From: Parastagonospora avenae f. sp. tritici 18332-5
Taxonomy: Eukaryota > Ascomycota > Dothideomycetes > Pleosporales > Phaeosphaeriaceae
Length of the DNA stretch: 64,000 nt
Reading direction: 5' to 3'
NCBI GenBank assembly: GCA_022559985.1
Contig: JAFJTR010000024.1
Coordinates: 62,001-126,000 of the forward strand
Positions 32,361 to 43,559 of the stretch are shown one piece after another; within the stretch, counting starts at the first letter, position 1, and each line of letters starts with the position of its first letter. Position numbers and translations under genes: made by a program. The notes below the pieces were generated by a model, which made no database searches, was not told where the DNA came from, and saw only the letters and a list, made by a program, of their open reading frames with translations.

Positions 32361-33860
32361 ATGTCCTCTTCAACCATGCTCTGCGAGATGTGCCCACAGC
32401 CTTCAAGCCATACCTGCTCCAACTGCAAGAGCAGCCGCTACTGCTCCAAGAAGTGCCAAAAGCGAGGCCACAAAGAGCACAAACTTCTGTGCGGGGTGTA
32501 CCGCACTTTCAGCGATGCCAATCGACCATCGCCATTGCACCGACGCGCTATATACTTCGCTGTTACCGAAGCACAACCACGCTTCATATGGCTACCTTTC
32601 AAGCGCGAGTACGAGGAGGAATACGAGGCCATGTACGACAGCCCAGTGCGCGGTGATTTGCTCGGACAGAATACGTCTATGCAGCTAATACCGATACGTG
32701 AGAACGACATCCTACATCGCAAGCTTGCAGATACCATCTCAATCATGATCCGTGAGGCGGGCTTGATCGATGGCTCAGCTATGAATCGCAGTGTATTGAT
32801 TGTGTTGAAGAGATCGCTACAAGCTCAGTATTATTGGGCGGGTCCGATCATTGCATATGGCGAGAAGGGCACAACGATCGATCCATTCGAGAGTCGCGAT
32901 ATCGACATGGCAGACTTTCGACACTTCATCGATGCATTCAATTTGAGAACAGCTGCTATTGCGAGATACAACGCTGCCCAGGGTGCTCCGGCAGTATTCG
33001 TTCCAGAACAAACAAAAAAGCCCTTCGACACCAATGCAAGAGCGACTGTGGACAAATTTGAGACCGAGACGAACATGCCAGAATCAGAGAGCAAGCAAGC
33101 GGAAGAAGTGAAGCCCACAATCACCATGATTCCCGCTATACGCATCAACTGCGCAATGGAAGTCACTCCCACCCATCCAAAATACGAACCCATTCTCCTC
33201 CCCGCCAACGACCCCATCTTCTCGCGCCTCCCAACGTGCGACATCTCACGCATCATCAAAATGCCGCTGATTACCTACCTGACCCCCGACTCCGCCCACC
33301 TCCAACCACACGATGAAGACACCTGCTACAACGCCACCAATCCCGAAGTCGCATACCTCAACGTAAAATGCCTCTCGCAGTCCGGCCTATCCAGCACACT
33401 GCCGCTTGGCCGATGTCGCAACAATGAAGTTGGATCTGCGATTGTCGCGAGGCAAGATAAAGAAGCCCTTCTTCCCGAGCACGTAGAGGCGCTTGTAGCG
33501 TGGGGTAAATTCAAGTTGTTTCCGGCGTTGGACTGCCCGATGGGAACGAGGAGCGGGGAAGACGACAAGCGGAGAGAAGATAGTCGAGAGAGATTTAGAG
33601 ATTATTATGATGGGTGGGTGGCGGGTAAGGGGTTGGCGGGAATGGGGCCTGGGAATCCTTGCGAGGGCGAGGGACGTTGGGAGGATGTCCTGCGAGTGGG
33701 ATTCACTGTCAGTGATAGGGAGGTGTGGTGGTATTTTGGATTCAGTGTGTTGAGTGCCGCTTTGTGGATTGGTCTGTTGCTGGGCATCAGGGAGGCGTTT
33801 CGAGGCTGCTTTGGTACCTTGAGAGGATTCGGGACGTGTTTGGTGTTGTTGGGAGGGTAG
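32361..33860 (+). CDS. MYND zinc-finger protein
   Basis: This is an intronless 499-aa frame. Residues 8-44 form a textbook MYND finger: Cys 8, 11, 19, 22, 28 and 32, His 40 and Cys 44, with the YCSKKCQKRGHKEHKLLC tail. MYND domains bind proline-rich peptides and are common in fungal regulators. The remainder (residues 50-440) lacks a SET domain or other recognisable fold. The C-terminal 60 residues include a hydrophobic stretch (YFGFSVLSAALWIGLLLGI) that could be a membrane anchor. Role unknown; probably protein-protein interaction. Confidence 0.8.
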   Translation: MSSSTMLCEMCPQPSSHTCSNCKSSRYCSKKCQKRGHKEHKLLCGVYRTFSDANRPSPLHRRAIYFAVTEAQPRFIWLPFKREYEEEYEAMYDSPVRGDLLGQNTSMQLIPIRENDILHRKLADTISIMIREAGLIDGSAMNRSVLIVLKRSLQAQYYWAGPIIAYGEKGTTIDPFESRDIDMADFRHFIDAFNLRTAAIARYNAAQGAPAVFVPEQTKKPFDTNARATVDKFETETNMPESESKQAEEVKPTITMIPAIRINCAMEVTPTHPKYEPILLPANDPIFSRLPTCDISRIIKMPLITYLTPDSAHLQPHDEDTCYNATNPEVAYLNVKCLSQSGLSSTLPLGRCRNNEVGSAIVARQDKEALLPEHVEALVAWGKFKLFPALDCPMGTRSGEDDKRREDSRERFRDYYDGWVAGKGLAGMGPGNPCEGEGRWEDVLRVGFTVSDREVWWYFGFSVLSAALWIGLLLGIREAFRGCFGTLRGFGTCLVLLGG

Positions 33861-34363
33861 TTCGGTACGTAAAGATAGTTTGAAGTAGATAGCCACTGCG
33901 GAAGATTACCGCAGTTTCAGCCGAATGCAGCAAAAGCGTTACAAGCCGTACTTATCTCCTTTTCTCTCTCTATTCCCGCCTGCAATTCGTCTGATGCTTC
34001 GCTAGTCTGTACGAACATATCTGCAGCGATGTGAATCAATCAATGCAAAGTCTTCGACGCTCGCAAACATTCAACGCAGTCCTTCAGATTAACTAGAACT
34101 TCGCTCGAGGAAGTCATAATCATCCTAACCGCCACAGCCCCTATCCTCACACCCATCCGCACACTCATTCGGAACCCGGCCTCGCCTTCTCTTCCATCCA
34201 AGATTGATTCGCACAATCCCACTGCGTCATCACCGAGACGATGAAGTGCATTAACTGGTCGATACCTGCTGAGCAGAACACAATCACACATGTGCATGGT
34301 ACAAAATGAACTATCCGATGAGCCTCTTTTGAGCTCACAAAATTTTCTGCACTTCCTTGTGGA

Positions 34364-34475
34364 GTCCCGGGTTGGGCTTTTGAAGTCCCGGATTAGGCGT
34401 TCCCCTCGCTCAGTTAGGCGTTCCGGTTCCTGAGTTGGGCGTCCTGGTTCCTAAATTAGGCGTTCTCACCTCAAA
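34364..34475. repeat. Degenerate tandem repeat, about 21-24 bp units
   Basis: Five imperfect units share the core TTRGGCGTTC or TTGGGCTTTT, each preceded by a CCGG- or CCTGA-like string. Examples are GATTAGGCGTTCC, AGTTAGGCGTTCC, AGTTGGGCGTCC and AATTAGGCGTTC. The copies have diverged by several changes each. No transposon ends were seen. Confidence 0.6.
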
Positions 34476-34774
34476 GAGCATACCGAAGCACTCCAACGCC
34501 ATCACCCCCGCATGCTTTTATCACGCTATCTAGATACAGTAATTCGAGTACGTAGTAGAAGCCGTCATTTGTACAAAAGTAAGCCTACTTGTAGGGTACC
34601 CAGTGTTTCATGTCTTAGGGCCTCCCTAAGGCAGCCAACGGCGGCCTATCTACGGTCATTTGGGAAGTTATAGCGGACCTACCATATGATCACCCCAAGT
34701 CTTGAGATGATCAAGCTATCTTTAGGCCAACTCTTGTTTCTGAGGCGGCCAGCGAGGCTGAGTAGTGCATCAGG

Positions 34775-34780
34775 TATAAA
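34775..34780 (+). promoter_or_regulatory. TATA box
   Basis: TATAAA lies 91 bp upstream of the ATG of the secreted cysteine-rich protein gene, as expected for a strongly regulated fungal promoter. Confidence 0.45.
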
Positions 34781-34870
34781 TGAAGGTCCATGAGGTCCTT
34801 CAAAAAGCACAATCAAACACCTAGCATTCGCTCCCGGATCCGACACACATAATCACCAAATCATTCGAGA

Positions 34871-36083
34871 ATGTTATCGTCTCTTTTCATCGCACTTCTC
34901 CATGTGCATTCAGCATGGACTGCTCCCACGGAAAACTCAGTCCTTTCCATCCCCATCCGAGACATCATCACGGGAGACTTTTCTGCGCATGAAGCCCACC
35001 CGAACTTCCAACTCTATACTCGCTGGCTTGAGACCTCACACGGATCCTATATCCGGCGCGATCCTAAGGCTGCGTTTGCTAAGCACCCCAATGTTGCCAG
35101 GGTTGACTGCCATTCCGACCTCAGGGAATGCCTCCTCACTAGTGAACTCTCGTTTGCCGACATTACCAAATCCAAGCGGGAGTTGAAAGAACTCAAAAGT
35201 AACCTTGAGGCTCAAATACAGGCGAGGCACGAAGAGTTTTCTTCGGCAGTACTTCCACAAACAATCGACAAGCGCGGAGCATGGGGATCTAGCAACTACC
35301 TCATCACCACTCATTACAAGACGTACCACGACTTGGGACCAGAAACCCCGTACGCAGGCTACCAGCACTACATCAGCTGGGATCTGAAGGTATGTGGCTT
35401 GAGATGAGTCGAGAACGTTTTGGCTAACGTTTATGTAGTGCGAGAAAGTAGAATTCAGTAGCAGCGGCTTCCAATTGACCTCTCAACTGGCCAAGCGTGA
35501 AGCCACCAATAAAGTTGTCACCTCGATTGCTGCAACGCTCGTCGGAGATTCGGACCCAGTTCATACACACGGAGTCGTGATCCACATTACTTTTGCTTGC
35601 GGCGGCCTTCTCACGGACAAATGCTGCCTGAGTAACTATGCTACGGACAATTGCCTCGGTGAACAATGTGGACTCATTCCACCACGTAAAGAGCCCATGG
35701 AGTGTGTAAGCTACAAAGACGTCTCCAAATCAAACTGCAATTCCTACCACGGCGGCTGGTGCGGCGTACATATCCGACAGTACCAGAAGAACCAGGGGGA
35801 GGGCATCGACACATCGGTTTATCGCTTCGACGTCGAGCTATTTGACGGCGACCAAGAAAATGTTGGAGGCCACGAACTTGCTGGTATTCCTAGTGGGCAG
35901 ACGAAACAATTTGGAAGTAGATTGCCAATGACGTTTGGAGTCAAAGCACCGGATGTCGATGGCGATGCGGTGTACATGTCTTACAATGGCCAGAGCTGGG
36001 GAAGCAATGATCAGGAACATCACTGCAATTTTGGAAAGTTTGATAGCGGCCATAGAGATGGGGACTGCGGATTCTCGTGCTAG
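34871..36083 (+). CDS. Secreted cysteine-rich protein with dibasic processing sites (unknown function)
   Basis: Exons 34871-35389 and 35439-36083, with a 49 bp intron that has a GCTAAC branch point, give 387 aa. Residues 1-18 are a signal peptide (MLSSLFIALLHVHSAWTAP). A Lys/Glu-rich stretch (about 95-125) precedes Lys-Arg sites at 134-135 (TIDKRGAW) and 192-193 (LAKREATN), typical of Kex2 cleavage. The region after residue 173 has 12 cysteines, an even number suited to disulphides, and ends GHRDGDCGFSC. I recognise no catalytic domain. Similar tails occur in uncharacterised secreted proteins of plant-associated fungi, so an effector-like or wall-associated role is possible but unproven. It lies next to a broken HET gene in a gene-sparse stretch. 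Confidence 0.7.
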
Positions 36084-36274
36084 AGTAGAGCTGCAGTCTC
36101 TGAGCGATTCAGTAATGAAGAAGATTAAGAAGAATATATTCGAGAGATACCTAAATACCTAGCTACCATTGTCACAATTATTGTAGCCACTATCTTCCAC
36201 AGGGAATTTGCTACTTCCAACAGTTATCTCCTCTGAGATCTTTGTAGAACCTCTTTCCATGCTCCTCTTTACAG

Positions 36275-36365
36275 ATTTCGGACTCAAGAAGTCTATCGTC
36301 GCGTCATTATGCCAACAGCGAAGTGCATGCCGCGGAGGGACCCGCACTTTTGCCCGTCACAACGC
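36275..36365 (+). repeat. Diverged direct repeat, copy A
   Basis: This aligns to about 39407-39495 with shared strings such as AGCGAAGTGC, near-identical CGTCA.TATGC and TTTGCYCGT.RCAACRCTT. Differences include many C/T and G/A changes. It lies 5' of the broken HET gene; copy B lies 3' of it in the same orientation. Confidence 0.45.
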
Positions 36366-36586
36366 TTGGGAAGCTTTCAAGGTTACAGAAGACTCTTACC
36401 GGTGGATTGGCGCAGGCTTACGCCGGCTGTGTGCTACATTTCCTGCCGGCCAATCGTCGTAACTACAGTAATCCCTTCCATCTGCAGGCAACGCCACCAA
36501 ATTGTGCTGTGGCAAATTGTGATCAATCTATCGCGTCAGCAAGTGACCACTTTGTACTACCTGAATACGACAAAGCGAGCTGTGCA

Positions 36587-36608
36587 TACCTACCTAGATA
36601 GGTAGGTA
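36587..36608. repeat. 22-bp inverted repeat (TACCTACCTA / TAGGTAGGTA)
   Basis: The sequence reads nearly the same on both strands around an AGAT centre. It could form a small hairpin. Function unknown. Confidence 0.5.
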
Positions 36609-36869
36609 CATATTTATCTGAGTATGGTACGCTCGATCCCGCGACACTTTCTCGAAAGCACCCATTTTCAAGCCTGTGATAGCTCGTAGCAACAAAGTAA
36701 GGTTCTTCCTAGTTTAAGAGGAGAGTTGGCTGGACGGGTAAGGCGCATTCGATCTTACTAACATTCTAATAGCTTGCTATACCACGATCAGCGCAACGAT
36801 CATACTAGAATTTCTACTCCACTTCATAGTTCCCCAAACTCCTGCGAAAAAACTGATACCACCGCAACT

Positions 36870-38688
36870 ATGAAACACACGACTCTAGACCCGTTGTTAA
36901 AGCAAATTCGACTCCTTCACCTTCGCCTTGGTAACCTCGAAAACGAACTGGACTGTTATTTTAGTGTTGTATCACTCAATGATTACAGCGCAAAGTACGA
37001 GGCCTTGTCATACGTCTGGGGCACTTCTACAGAGAAGCGCGTTGTTTACGTCGAAAGCCAGAGGAAGCCCGTCACTGAAAACTTGTGGCAAGCATTGAGG
37101 GGCCTCCGTCACCCGGGCTACAATCGAATACTATGGGTGGACGCTCTTTGCATCGACCAGAACAACCTGGAGGAACGCTGCGAACAAGTGTCCCTCATGA
37201 AGGCTATCCATACTCAGGTCTCATCTGTTGAGATTTGGCTCGACGGATTGTTCGAAAATGTCGAGCTCGCTCTGGAATTCTTCGAAAATTTTGCCAGCAG
37301 CGGTCCCAGTGCCGGGAGTTTACGCTCATATGTCCCCATGGGCTTGTTCTTCGAAAAAGATTTCGATGAGTATTTACTCAAGGGCGACGCGAAGGAATCT
37401 TTCAAAACCTTTAAAGCAATACAGAGGATTATGCAAGAGCCATGGTGGGGCCGAACATGGACCGTCCAGGATTTTATCCTCGCCAAGAAATCAACCTTTC
37501 ATTGCGGATCCCATAACTTCAATGGAGCCACCCTATCGCAGTGTGTATCACACCATGCAAGACATGATCCGGAATGTTGTGCCCTTGATTTGCCCTTCGA
37601 ATGGTCGCTGATGCTCGACTATCTCTTCACGCCCATGGAACCATTCCTAGTACTCAAAACAGAGCGCTTAAGTCGAGCGGGTGGGCAAGCTCCGATGCAG
37701 AGATGCAACTGATCCACGAGATAAGATCTATAGTGTATTGGGACTCGGTGCGAACAACGTTCCGCACCTTATTCAACCGGATTACTCTTTGCCCGTGGAA
37801 AGAATTTACGAAACCTTCGTCATATCGCTTCTTGAGGCAACCAGGAGGCTGGACGTCTTTAGTTATCTCAAGACTGACTGACATGGAAAATTTTCCTTGC
37901 CGTCGTTTGTACCCGATTGGGCCTTAGAGTTGAGCGGTGGAGCTGAAGACCTTGCGCTGCAGCGTTCGTCTCAACGATGGAGTCTTTTAGATTCTTATGA
38001 TGCTTGCCTTGGTAGCGACGTTGAGTTCAGTTCAAAACCCGGGATTCTGATCATTCGAGGCAGAGTCTTCGACATCGTGCAAAGCATTGCGAGTAGGCCG
38101 CTGGAGGACGCATCAACGTTGTTGAACGATCCGCGGATCATAGACGAGCTGTTGCGTATCGCGAACATACCCCCCAGGCATGCCGATCCAGGACAGAAGA
38201 AGCGAGAAGAGTTTTGGGTGACAATGTGTGCTGGTATTCTCCCGAAAGATCTAGATCAATCGTCACAACTCGATGAAGTTCAGAGTTCAAGACCAATCTC
38301 AGCACTCTATGAGCGCATCAACCGCCTCCAAGACGAACGTTCCATAGCATACGAGGAATTTTGTAGGTCACTTAATGTTGACAAACTGAATGCCATTCGA
38401 CGAGGTGAGCTGGCTGATGGCCCTCAGGATGCACAAATGGTAGCCGCTGTTAGAGACACCAACGCTCAAAGAATAGGTATGGCTACACAACGAGGAAGCA
38501 TAGGTCTGGCTCCTTCGAACGCGAACGTAGGTGACGTTGTCGCTGTATTCACTGGCGGACGAGTTCCGATCATACTCAGACCCCAAACAGGATACTACAC
38601 TGTTGTGGGCGATGCTTATGTGCACGGCATCATGGATAGAGGGGCCATGCGAGATACAAAAGAACTAGAGTGGATAGAGCTTCATTGA
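36870..38688 (+). pseudogene. HET-domain (heterokaryon incompatibility) gene, disrupted by a frameshift and a stop
   Basis: The HET domain is clear: YEALSYVWGT (about residue 46), RILWVDALCIDQNNLEERCE and EPWWGRTWTVQDFILA. The first frame runs from the ATG at 36870 to a stop at 37710-37712. The match then shifts to the next frame at about 37672-37690 (RDATDPRDKIYSVLGLG) and meets a TGA at 37879-37881. Beyond it the same frame resumes as HGKFSLPSFVPDWALEL and runs to the stop at 38686-38688. A 40-nt intron (37650-37689) could formally repair the first break, but it is short and lacks a good branch site; nothing repairs the TGA. HET proteins trigger cell death after fusion of unlike strains. 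This copy is probably non-functional, or encodes a truncated HET domain. Confidence 0.75.
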
Positions 38689-39797
38689 GACTTTGGCAAT
38701 GCGTGATCTGCAACTCGATTGCATGCCCCTTGAATCCTATATGGAAAAGACTGGCGGCTTGGGCTTACAGTTGGTGAGCAAATATTCGTGATGTAGAAAA
38801 TGAAAACGAAGTTGATAGCTATCATCTAAATCAAGAATATATAGCAATGAACGTGGTTGATCTCAAAGCTTAGATGTACTAAGTTGTGCGTTCTTGTAAG
38901 GAGTTTCCAAGAACGTTTTGCCAGCCCAATTAGCATTTGTACAAGATGCTTGCGGGCTCTGATGTCAAATTTCCCTCAATGTATGACAGGAAGCCTGCGA
39001 TTACTCAATCTTCAGCGCCTTGTAAGCAGTCGGAAGTTCGTTATGAGTGGTGTCATTCTCTGCAAAAGTGAGCATATTCTGGTATGATAGCAGAGCTCTA
39101 GATCACATGACACACAAAGTGGTGCGAAGGTAGCTGATTGTGATCAAGTTGTTAAAGGGAAGAGTTAGTGAAGAGCCAATGTATTGATGGAGAGAGGGTT
39201 CAACATAGCAGTTCCTCGACCTAGGCATTAGTAAGGTTTGAGACAGTGTAGGAAGAGTCATCGGCCGAATACAACGTGTCCGGCTGGACGCAGTCTTCCG
39301 GCGCGAGGTCACGAGCATATGCGTTAGCTACCATTGTGGCCATTCTCTTGCGCAGGCACTTTGCTGCTCTTAACGGCTGACTGCTCTCCGAATCTTAGCA
39401 CCTCTTCGAGACTCCTATTTACCGTCACTATGCAACTAGCGAAGTGCGTTTCGTGGAACGACCTGCAGTTTGCTCGTAGCAACACTTCTAGTTAACAATT
39501 AATATACTACAAAGAAGCAAAAAAAATTGTAGCATTCAGCTTACTTTCGTTCTGCGTGAGTAGCAAAAAGTAGGCAAAAACATACAACAGCAGGGATTCG
39601 CCAGTGGTCACCCACCTGACTACTGATCCGCCGGTACAGTGCTTGTGTAAGGCTGAGCGAACGGGAAGCCCAATTCTCACTGTCCTGTGGTCGTATGTGA
39701 TAGACGAATTGCAGGGAAAGATTTATATTCTGAGCACTCCAGGTATTTTAGTTACAATGTCACAACACCCCATCGACCTCGTGGACCTGCAAGCCAT
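38689..39797. other. Intergenic, repeat-bearing
   Basis: About 1.1 kb lie downstream of the broken HET gene. It holds copy B of the diverged repeat and an A-rich stretch at about 39487-39535. No supported gene. Confidence 0.5.
39407..39495 (+). repeat. Diverged direct repeat, copy B
   Basis: This is the partner of the repeat at 36275-36365, roughly 3.1 kb downstream and in the same orientation. See copy A for the shared strings. Confidence 0.45.
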
Positions 39798-40775
39798 TCA
39801 CCCTGAAGCAGCATCAAAAGTCGCATACATCCTCTTCGCTCCCTTATCTCCTTCCTGCTGCTCTGCCGGCACTTTGCCATCTTTCCACATGCGATGATAA
39901 CTCACGCCCACATACTCCCAACCCAACTCTTCGAACAACTTCCTGCCTTCCACATTCGTTCCGAATATCTCAGCAACGAAATTTTCCAGTCTCACGTAAT
40001 CATTCATCAGCTTATGTAGCAGCTGTCGTGCCTGCGCATACGTCGCCGCGTACAACGGCCCAATGCGGACTCCATCCGGACACCGGCGCGCGTATATCAA
40101 GCCCGTGAGTTCTCCGTCTTCAACAACAGCGTAGCCGAATGCCTCACGGCGAGCGGGAAGTACATCTACAGCCCAATAAGCTCGGCGATCGAGACCTGTG
40201 TGTTCGAGATCGAGCCGCGTGAGATGTACCGGGTCGACGTCACGCAGATCCTGCAATTCGACGGCATCTTCGTAGCTCCAAGTAATCTCGAGGGGTTTCT
40301 CATAAAGTGACTTCCGACTCATCAAGGGAATTCTGGCGCAGTCGACGAAGCCGCGACGGGTGTAGGTCTGGACTTGTTCAGGCACGGCGTCGAGACCGAT
40401 GAATGAACACTGAGCGGCTGACACGAGTGTTTCCATTTCTCGCCATAGTGCGGCTCCAAGTCCCTTACCACGATACGCGGCGTTCATAATGAAGAAAGCA
40501 ACCCAGGCTGTTTTGTTGGGGTATATGAGAGGGAGTAGCATTCCTTGGGGTGTTTCGCTTGATTCGGGGAAGATTAGAAGCCAGGATTTGGAGACGGTGT
40601 GGTGGGTTTTGCAGTCTTCTTTTGCACGGTTCTACGTGCGAGTTAAATTTGCTGATTTCGAGGTGGTCAGATGACGGACCCAGCCGAGCTCTTGCATGAG
40701 AGGCCAGTATAGTTCTAGGACTTCGTCAAGGTCCTTTGCGGGACGAACGATGTGGCTGGGAGTTGTCGATGTCAT
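39798..40775 (-). CDS. GNAT-family N-acetyltransferase
   Basis: Exons 40775-40680 and 40631-39798 give 309 aa. The 48 bp intron has a GTCCGT donor, unusual but in phase, and restores LMQELGWNRAKEDCKTHH. The acetyl-CoA-binding motif A is FIMNAAYRGKGLGAALWREM (R-G-K-G-L-G). Downstream, ARRCPDGVRIGPLYAATYAQ and GTNVEGRKLFEELGWEYVG form a second, YitH/Acetyltransf_18-like GNAT half. Substrate unknown; probably a small molecule. It is transcribed divergently from NCS6, 561 bp away. Confidence 0.87.
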
Positions 40776-41336
40776 GGTGGGTTACTTAATGCTGTGAGAA
40801 TACAATTGATATACAGCAAGACATGTAGGAGTGTTGTAGGGGGTGTAGGCGATGAGGAAAAACGAGGAAGGTCAGTGATGACCGTGATATGCTGAAATGC
40901 AGGTGAGATTGCGTTGCAGCCTTTAGCATGAAGTTTACCGTTTAGAGCTTCGTGATGCGTCCTCTTACATTTCGGTGTGCAAGTCCGGCAGGTATCTCAA
41001 CAAAGATCATCACTTCCATAGGCTCAGTGCTTGCGCGGGCTCTTCCAATGACACGGCGACGTGCTCTGCATAATAGCCATGGTGAAGGGAAAGGTTGGAT
41101 GCAGTCAGCCACCAGTATTGGCCCTTGATGGATCGCTTCGCGGCAACTACATTGACCCAATGGAAAAGCTTGAGTTCGTTAGCAACACTTTGACGACCTC
41201 CTGTGTACCAGTACGTATGGTTGATAGCGGGGCAGCTTTTGGACATGAATCGCGCGCCCCTTAGAAATGACTCGCACATATATTTCTCAAAAACTCCCCG
41301 CAACACTCTACTACTCATCACTCGCCCCACGCAAAT
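40776..41336. other. Intergenic, divergent promoters
   Basis: This is the shared upstream space of the GNAT gene (-) and NCS6 (+). No supported gene; short minus-strand frames are judged spurious. Confidence 0.5.
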
Positions 41337-42702
41337 ATGCCCCCTTTACCGTGCGCGCTGTGCCACACAAATCGCGCACTCATTCTACGACCGAAAGATC
41401 ACTCCAAGCTCTGCAAGACGTGCTTCATCACCGTCTTCGAGACCGAGATCCACCACACCATCACCACAAATGCGCTCTTCACCCGCGGCGAGAGAATCGC
41501 GATAGGCGCGTCGGGCGGTAAAGACAGCACAGTACTGGCTAGTGTCTTGAAGACGCTGAACGAGCGATATGACTATGGTCTGGACCTCGTATTACTGTCC
41601 ATTGACGAGGGCATCAAGGGCTACAGAGACGACAGTCTGGAGACGGTGAAGAGGAACGCGCAGCAATATGGCATGGACCTGACGATTTTGGGATATGACG
41701 AACTATATGGCTGGACTATGGACCAAGTCGTGGAGCAGGTTGGAAAGAAAGGAAACTGTACATACTGTGGCGTCTTTAGACGGCAAGCACTGGATCGTGG
41801 AGCAGCAAGGTTAGGCGTGAAGCATGTTGTCACGGGACATAATGCCGATGATGTCGCGGAGACGGTTCTGATGAACTGTAGGCAACACCATGCATTATGG
41901 GGTATTCCAGGGCTGACAGCTTGATGCAGTACTTCGTGGCGACCTCCCGCGCCTCTCGCGAACCACTTCAATCATCACATCCACACCGTCGGCATCGAGC
42001 GATCCAGCTTCCAATACAAACATCAAGCGCAGTAAGCCGCTCAAGTACGCCTACGAGAAGGAGATTGTCCTCTACGCCCATCACAAGAGCCTCGACTACT
42101 TCAGCACAGAATGTATATACTCACCCGAAGCCTTCCGCGGCAGCGCGCGGGCCCTCATCAAGAACCTCGAACGTGTGCGACCTAGCGCCATCTTAGACGT
42201 TGTTAGAAGTGGCGAAGACATGGCAAAATTGGTGCCTGGTAGTGATGAAGGATGCGGCGGCACATGCTCCAGCAATATACCAGTGGCAGAAGAAGAGGAG
42301 GGTGGTTGTGGTAGTGCAAATGGGCGGACAGTTGGCAGAGACATGGCGAACATGGAGAAGCAGCTTGCGCAAAATGATACTGCCGCTGACCAAAACCTCG
42401 AAGTCGAGATTACTTCTAAGAAGATCAATGGAGCGGCTGTACCTCTCGCGAACGGCAAAAAGGGAAAGAAGGGATTCACGCCACGGAAATCAAGCAAGCA
42501 AGTTATGGGTCAGTGCAAGATCTGCGGATATCTTTCAAGTCAGGATGTTTGCAAGGCCTGCGTATTGCTCGGCGGCTTGAACAAGGCAAGGCCGAAAAAC
42601 AAGATCGAGGTCGGGTATGAAGTGCAAGATCTTCAGCAAAGAGATCAGGGTGCAGACGGTGTCGCGAGTGCTCTGCAGAGAACGAGCATTGGTGGGGATT
42701 GA
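41337..42702 (+). CDS. NCS6: Cytoplasmic tRNA 2-thiolation protein 1 (Ncs6/Ctu1)
   Basis: Exons 41337-41877 and 41930-42702, with a 52 bp intron, give 437 aa. The N-terminal zinc-binding CALCH..CKTCF is followed by the PP-loop ATPase motif IGASGGKDSTVLA, then GNCTYCGVFRRQALDRGA and VTGHNADDVAETVLMN. The second exon gives LLRGDLPRLSR, KYAYEKEIVLYAHHKSLDYF and a C-terminal zinc knuckle CKICGYLSSQDVCKACVLL. With Ncs2 it thiolates U34 of cytosolic Lys, Gln and Glu tRNAs, taking sulphur from Urm1. A low-complexity, Cys/Glu/Gly-rich insert (about 280-350) precedes the C-terminal knuckle. Confidence 0.95.
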
Positions 42703-43559
42703 AGTTAGCATTGGAGGCACAAAGTCGACAACAACATACATGACGTAGCGACGAGCACCCAACAGTACAGCTGCCATTGCACAGCAGGAGTCCCGGCACC
42801 GTTGATCCCACCATCGATTAGCTATGTACTGGGGTACAGTAAGATGTACCATTTGCTGCCCATTCTCGTAGCTGAAGAAGCACATGCAGACCTGATCGGC
42901 AGCGAATACGAGATGCCTCAAGCCACGGGAGATCGTCGCTCTATCCCGAAGGCCGATCGCCATCTTTGAATCGTTCGGACTCGCGGTACATTGTAAGATG
43001 ATGTACCGCATTTTCGCGCTGCGGTATTTACTTGGGTTGGACTTGTACCCTCGATTCGCCGCCTCTGGTTGTGCGGCCGTGCATTGCTTGAGCATCGCCT
43101 ATCAACATCGTTGATACAAGAATCGAATATGCCCTAACCTTCAAAATTTCACCCTAGGTAGACCAAGTCGCACGTTCTCTTGACACCTTTACATCTAAAT
43201 ACCACAGGTGCAATGGTTTGTATCTGCAAGAACGCCACCATGCACGCATCCGAGCATGCGACCTGCGCTTTCCGAATCTACGATAATCAGTGCTCTCCTT
43301 ACACAACACAGCAGCTACCTGCAACTTCGGACCGCAAGTGCTACGACAGCTTTTTTGTGCGGGCAGTCGTACCTCAGGACCTGCCTGTACCTCAAAACAA
43401 TATATGTCAACACAGTTCAACGCTCCCTTCTTCACATCGCAGTCGTTCTCTTCAGCACATAATACAGCACACAATACAGACAATTGTCTACTGTTGTACA
43501 TATATCACGACTTCTAACGAATATCTAATCATCTGAGACACTCCCGTCCCGCTCACGAA
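42703..43559. other. Intergenic
   Basis: This 857 bp region lies upstream of the exo-glucanase gene. Open frames on both strands have no family resemblance. No repeats or RNA genes were recognised. Confidence 0.5.

Larger units (their letters stand above)
33861..34870. other. Intergenic with minisatellite-like repeat
   Basis: About 1 kb lie upstream of the secreted cysteine-rich protein gene. It carries a degenerate tandem repeat (34364-34475) and a TATA box (34775). No gene was seen. Confidence 0.5.
36084..36869. other. Intergenic, repeat-bearing
   Basis: This contains copy A of a diverged repeat (about 36275-36365) and a 22-bp palindrome at 36587-36608. No supported gene. Confidence 0.45.

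Noticed and set aside
37650..37689. Possible 40-nt intron that would mend the HET frameshift
   Set aside because: It is shorter than the other introns here (46-64 bp) and has no clear branch site, and the downstream TGA at 37879 remains.
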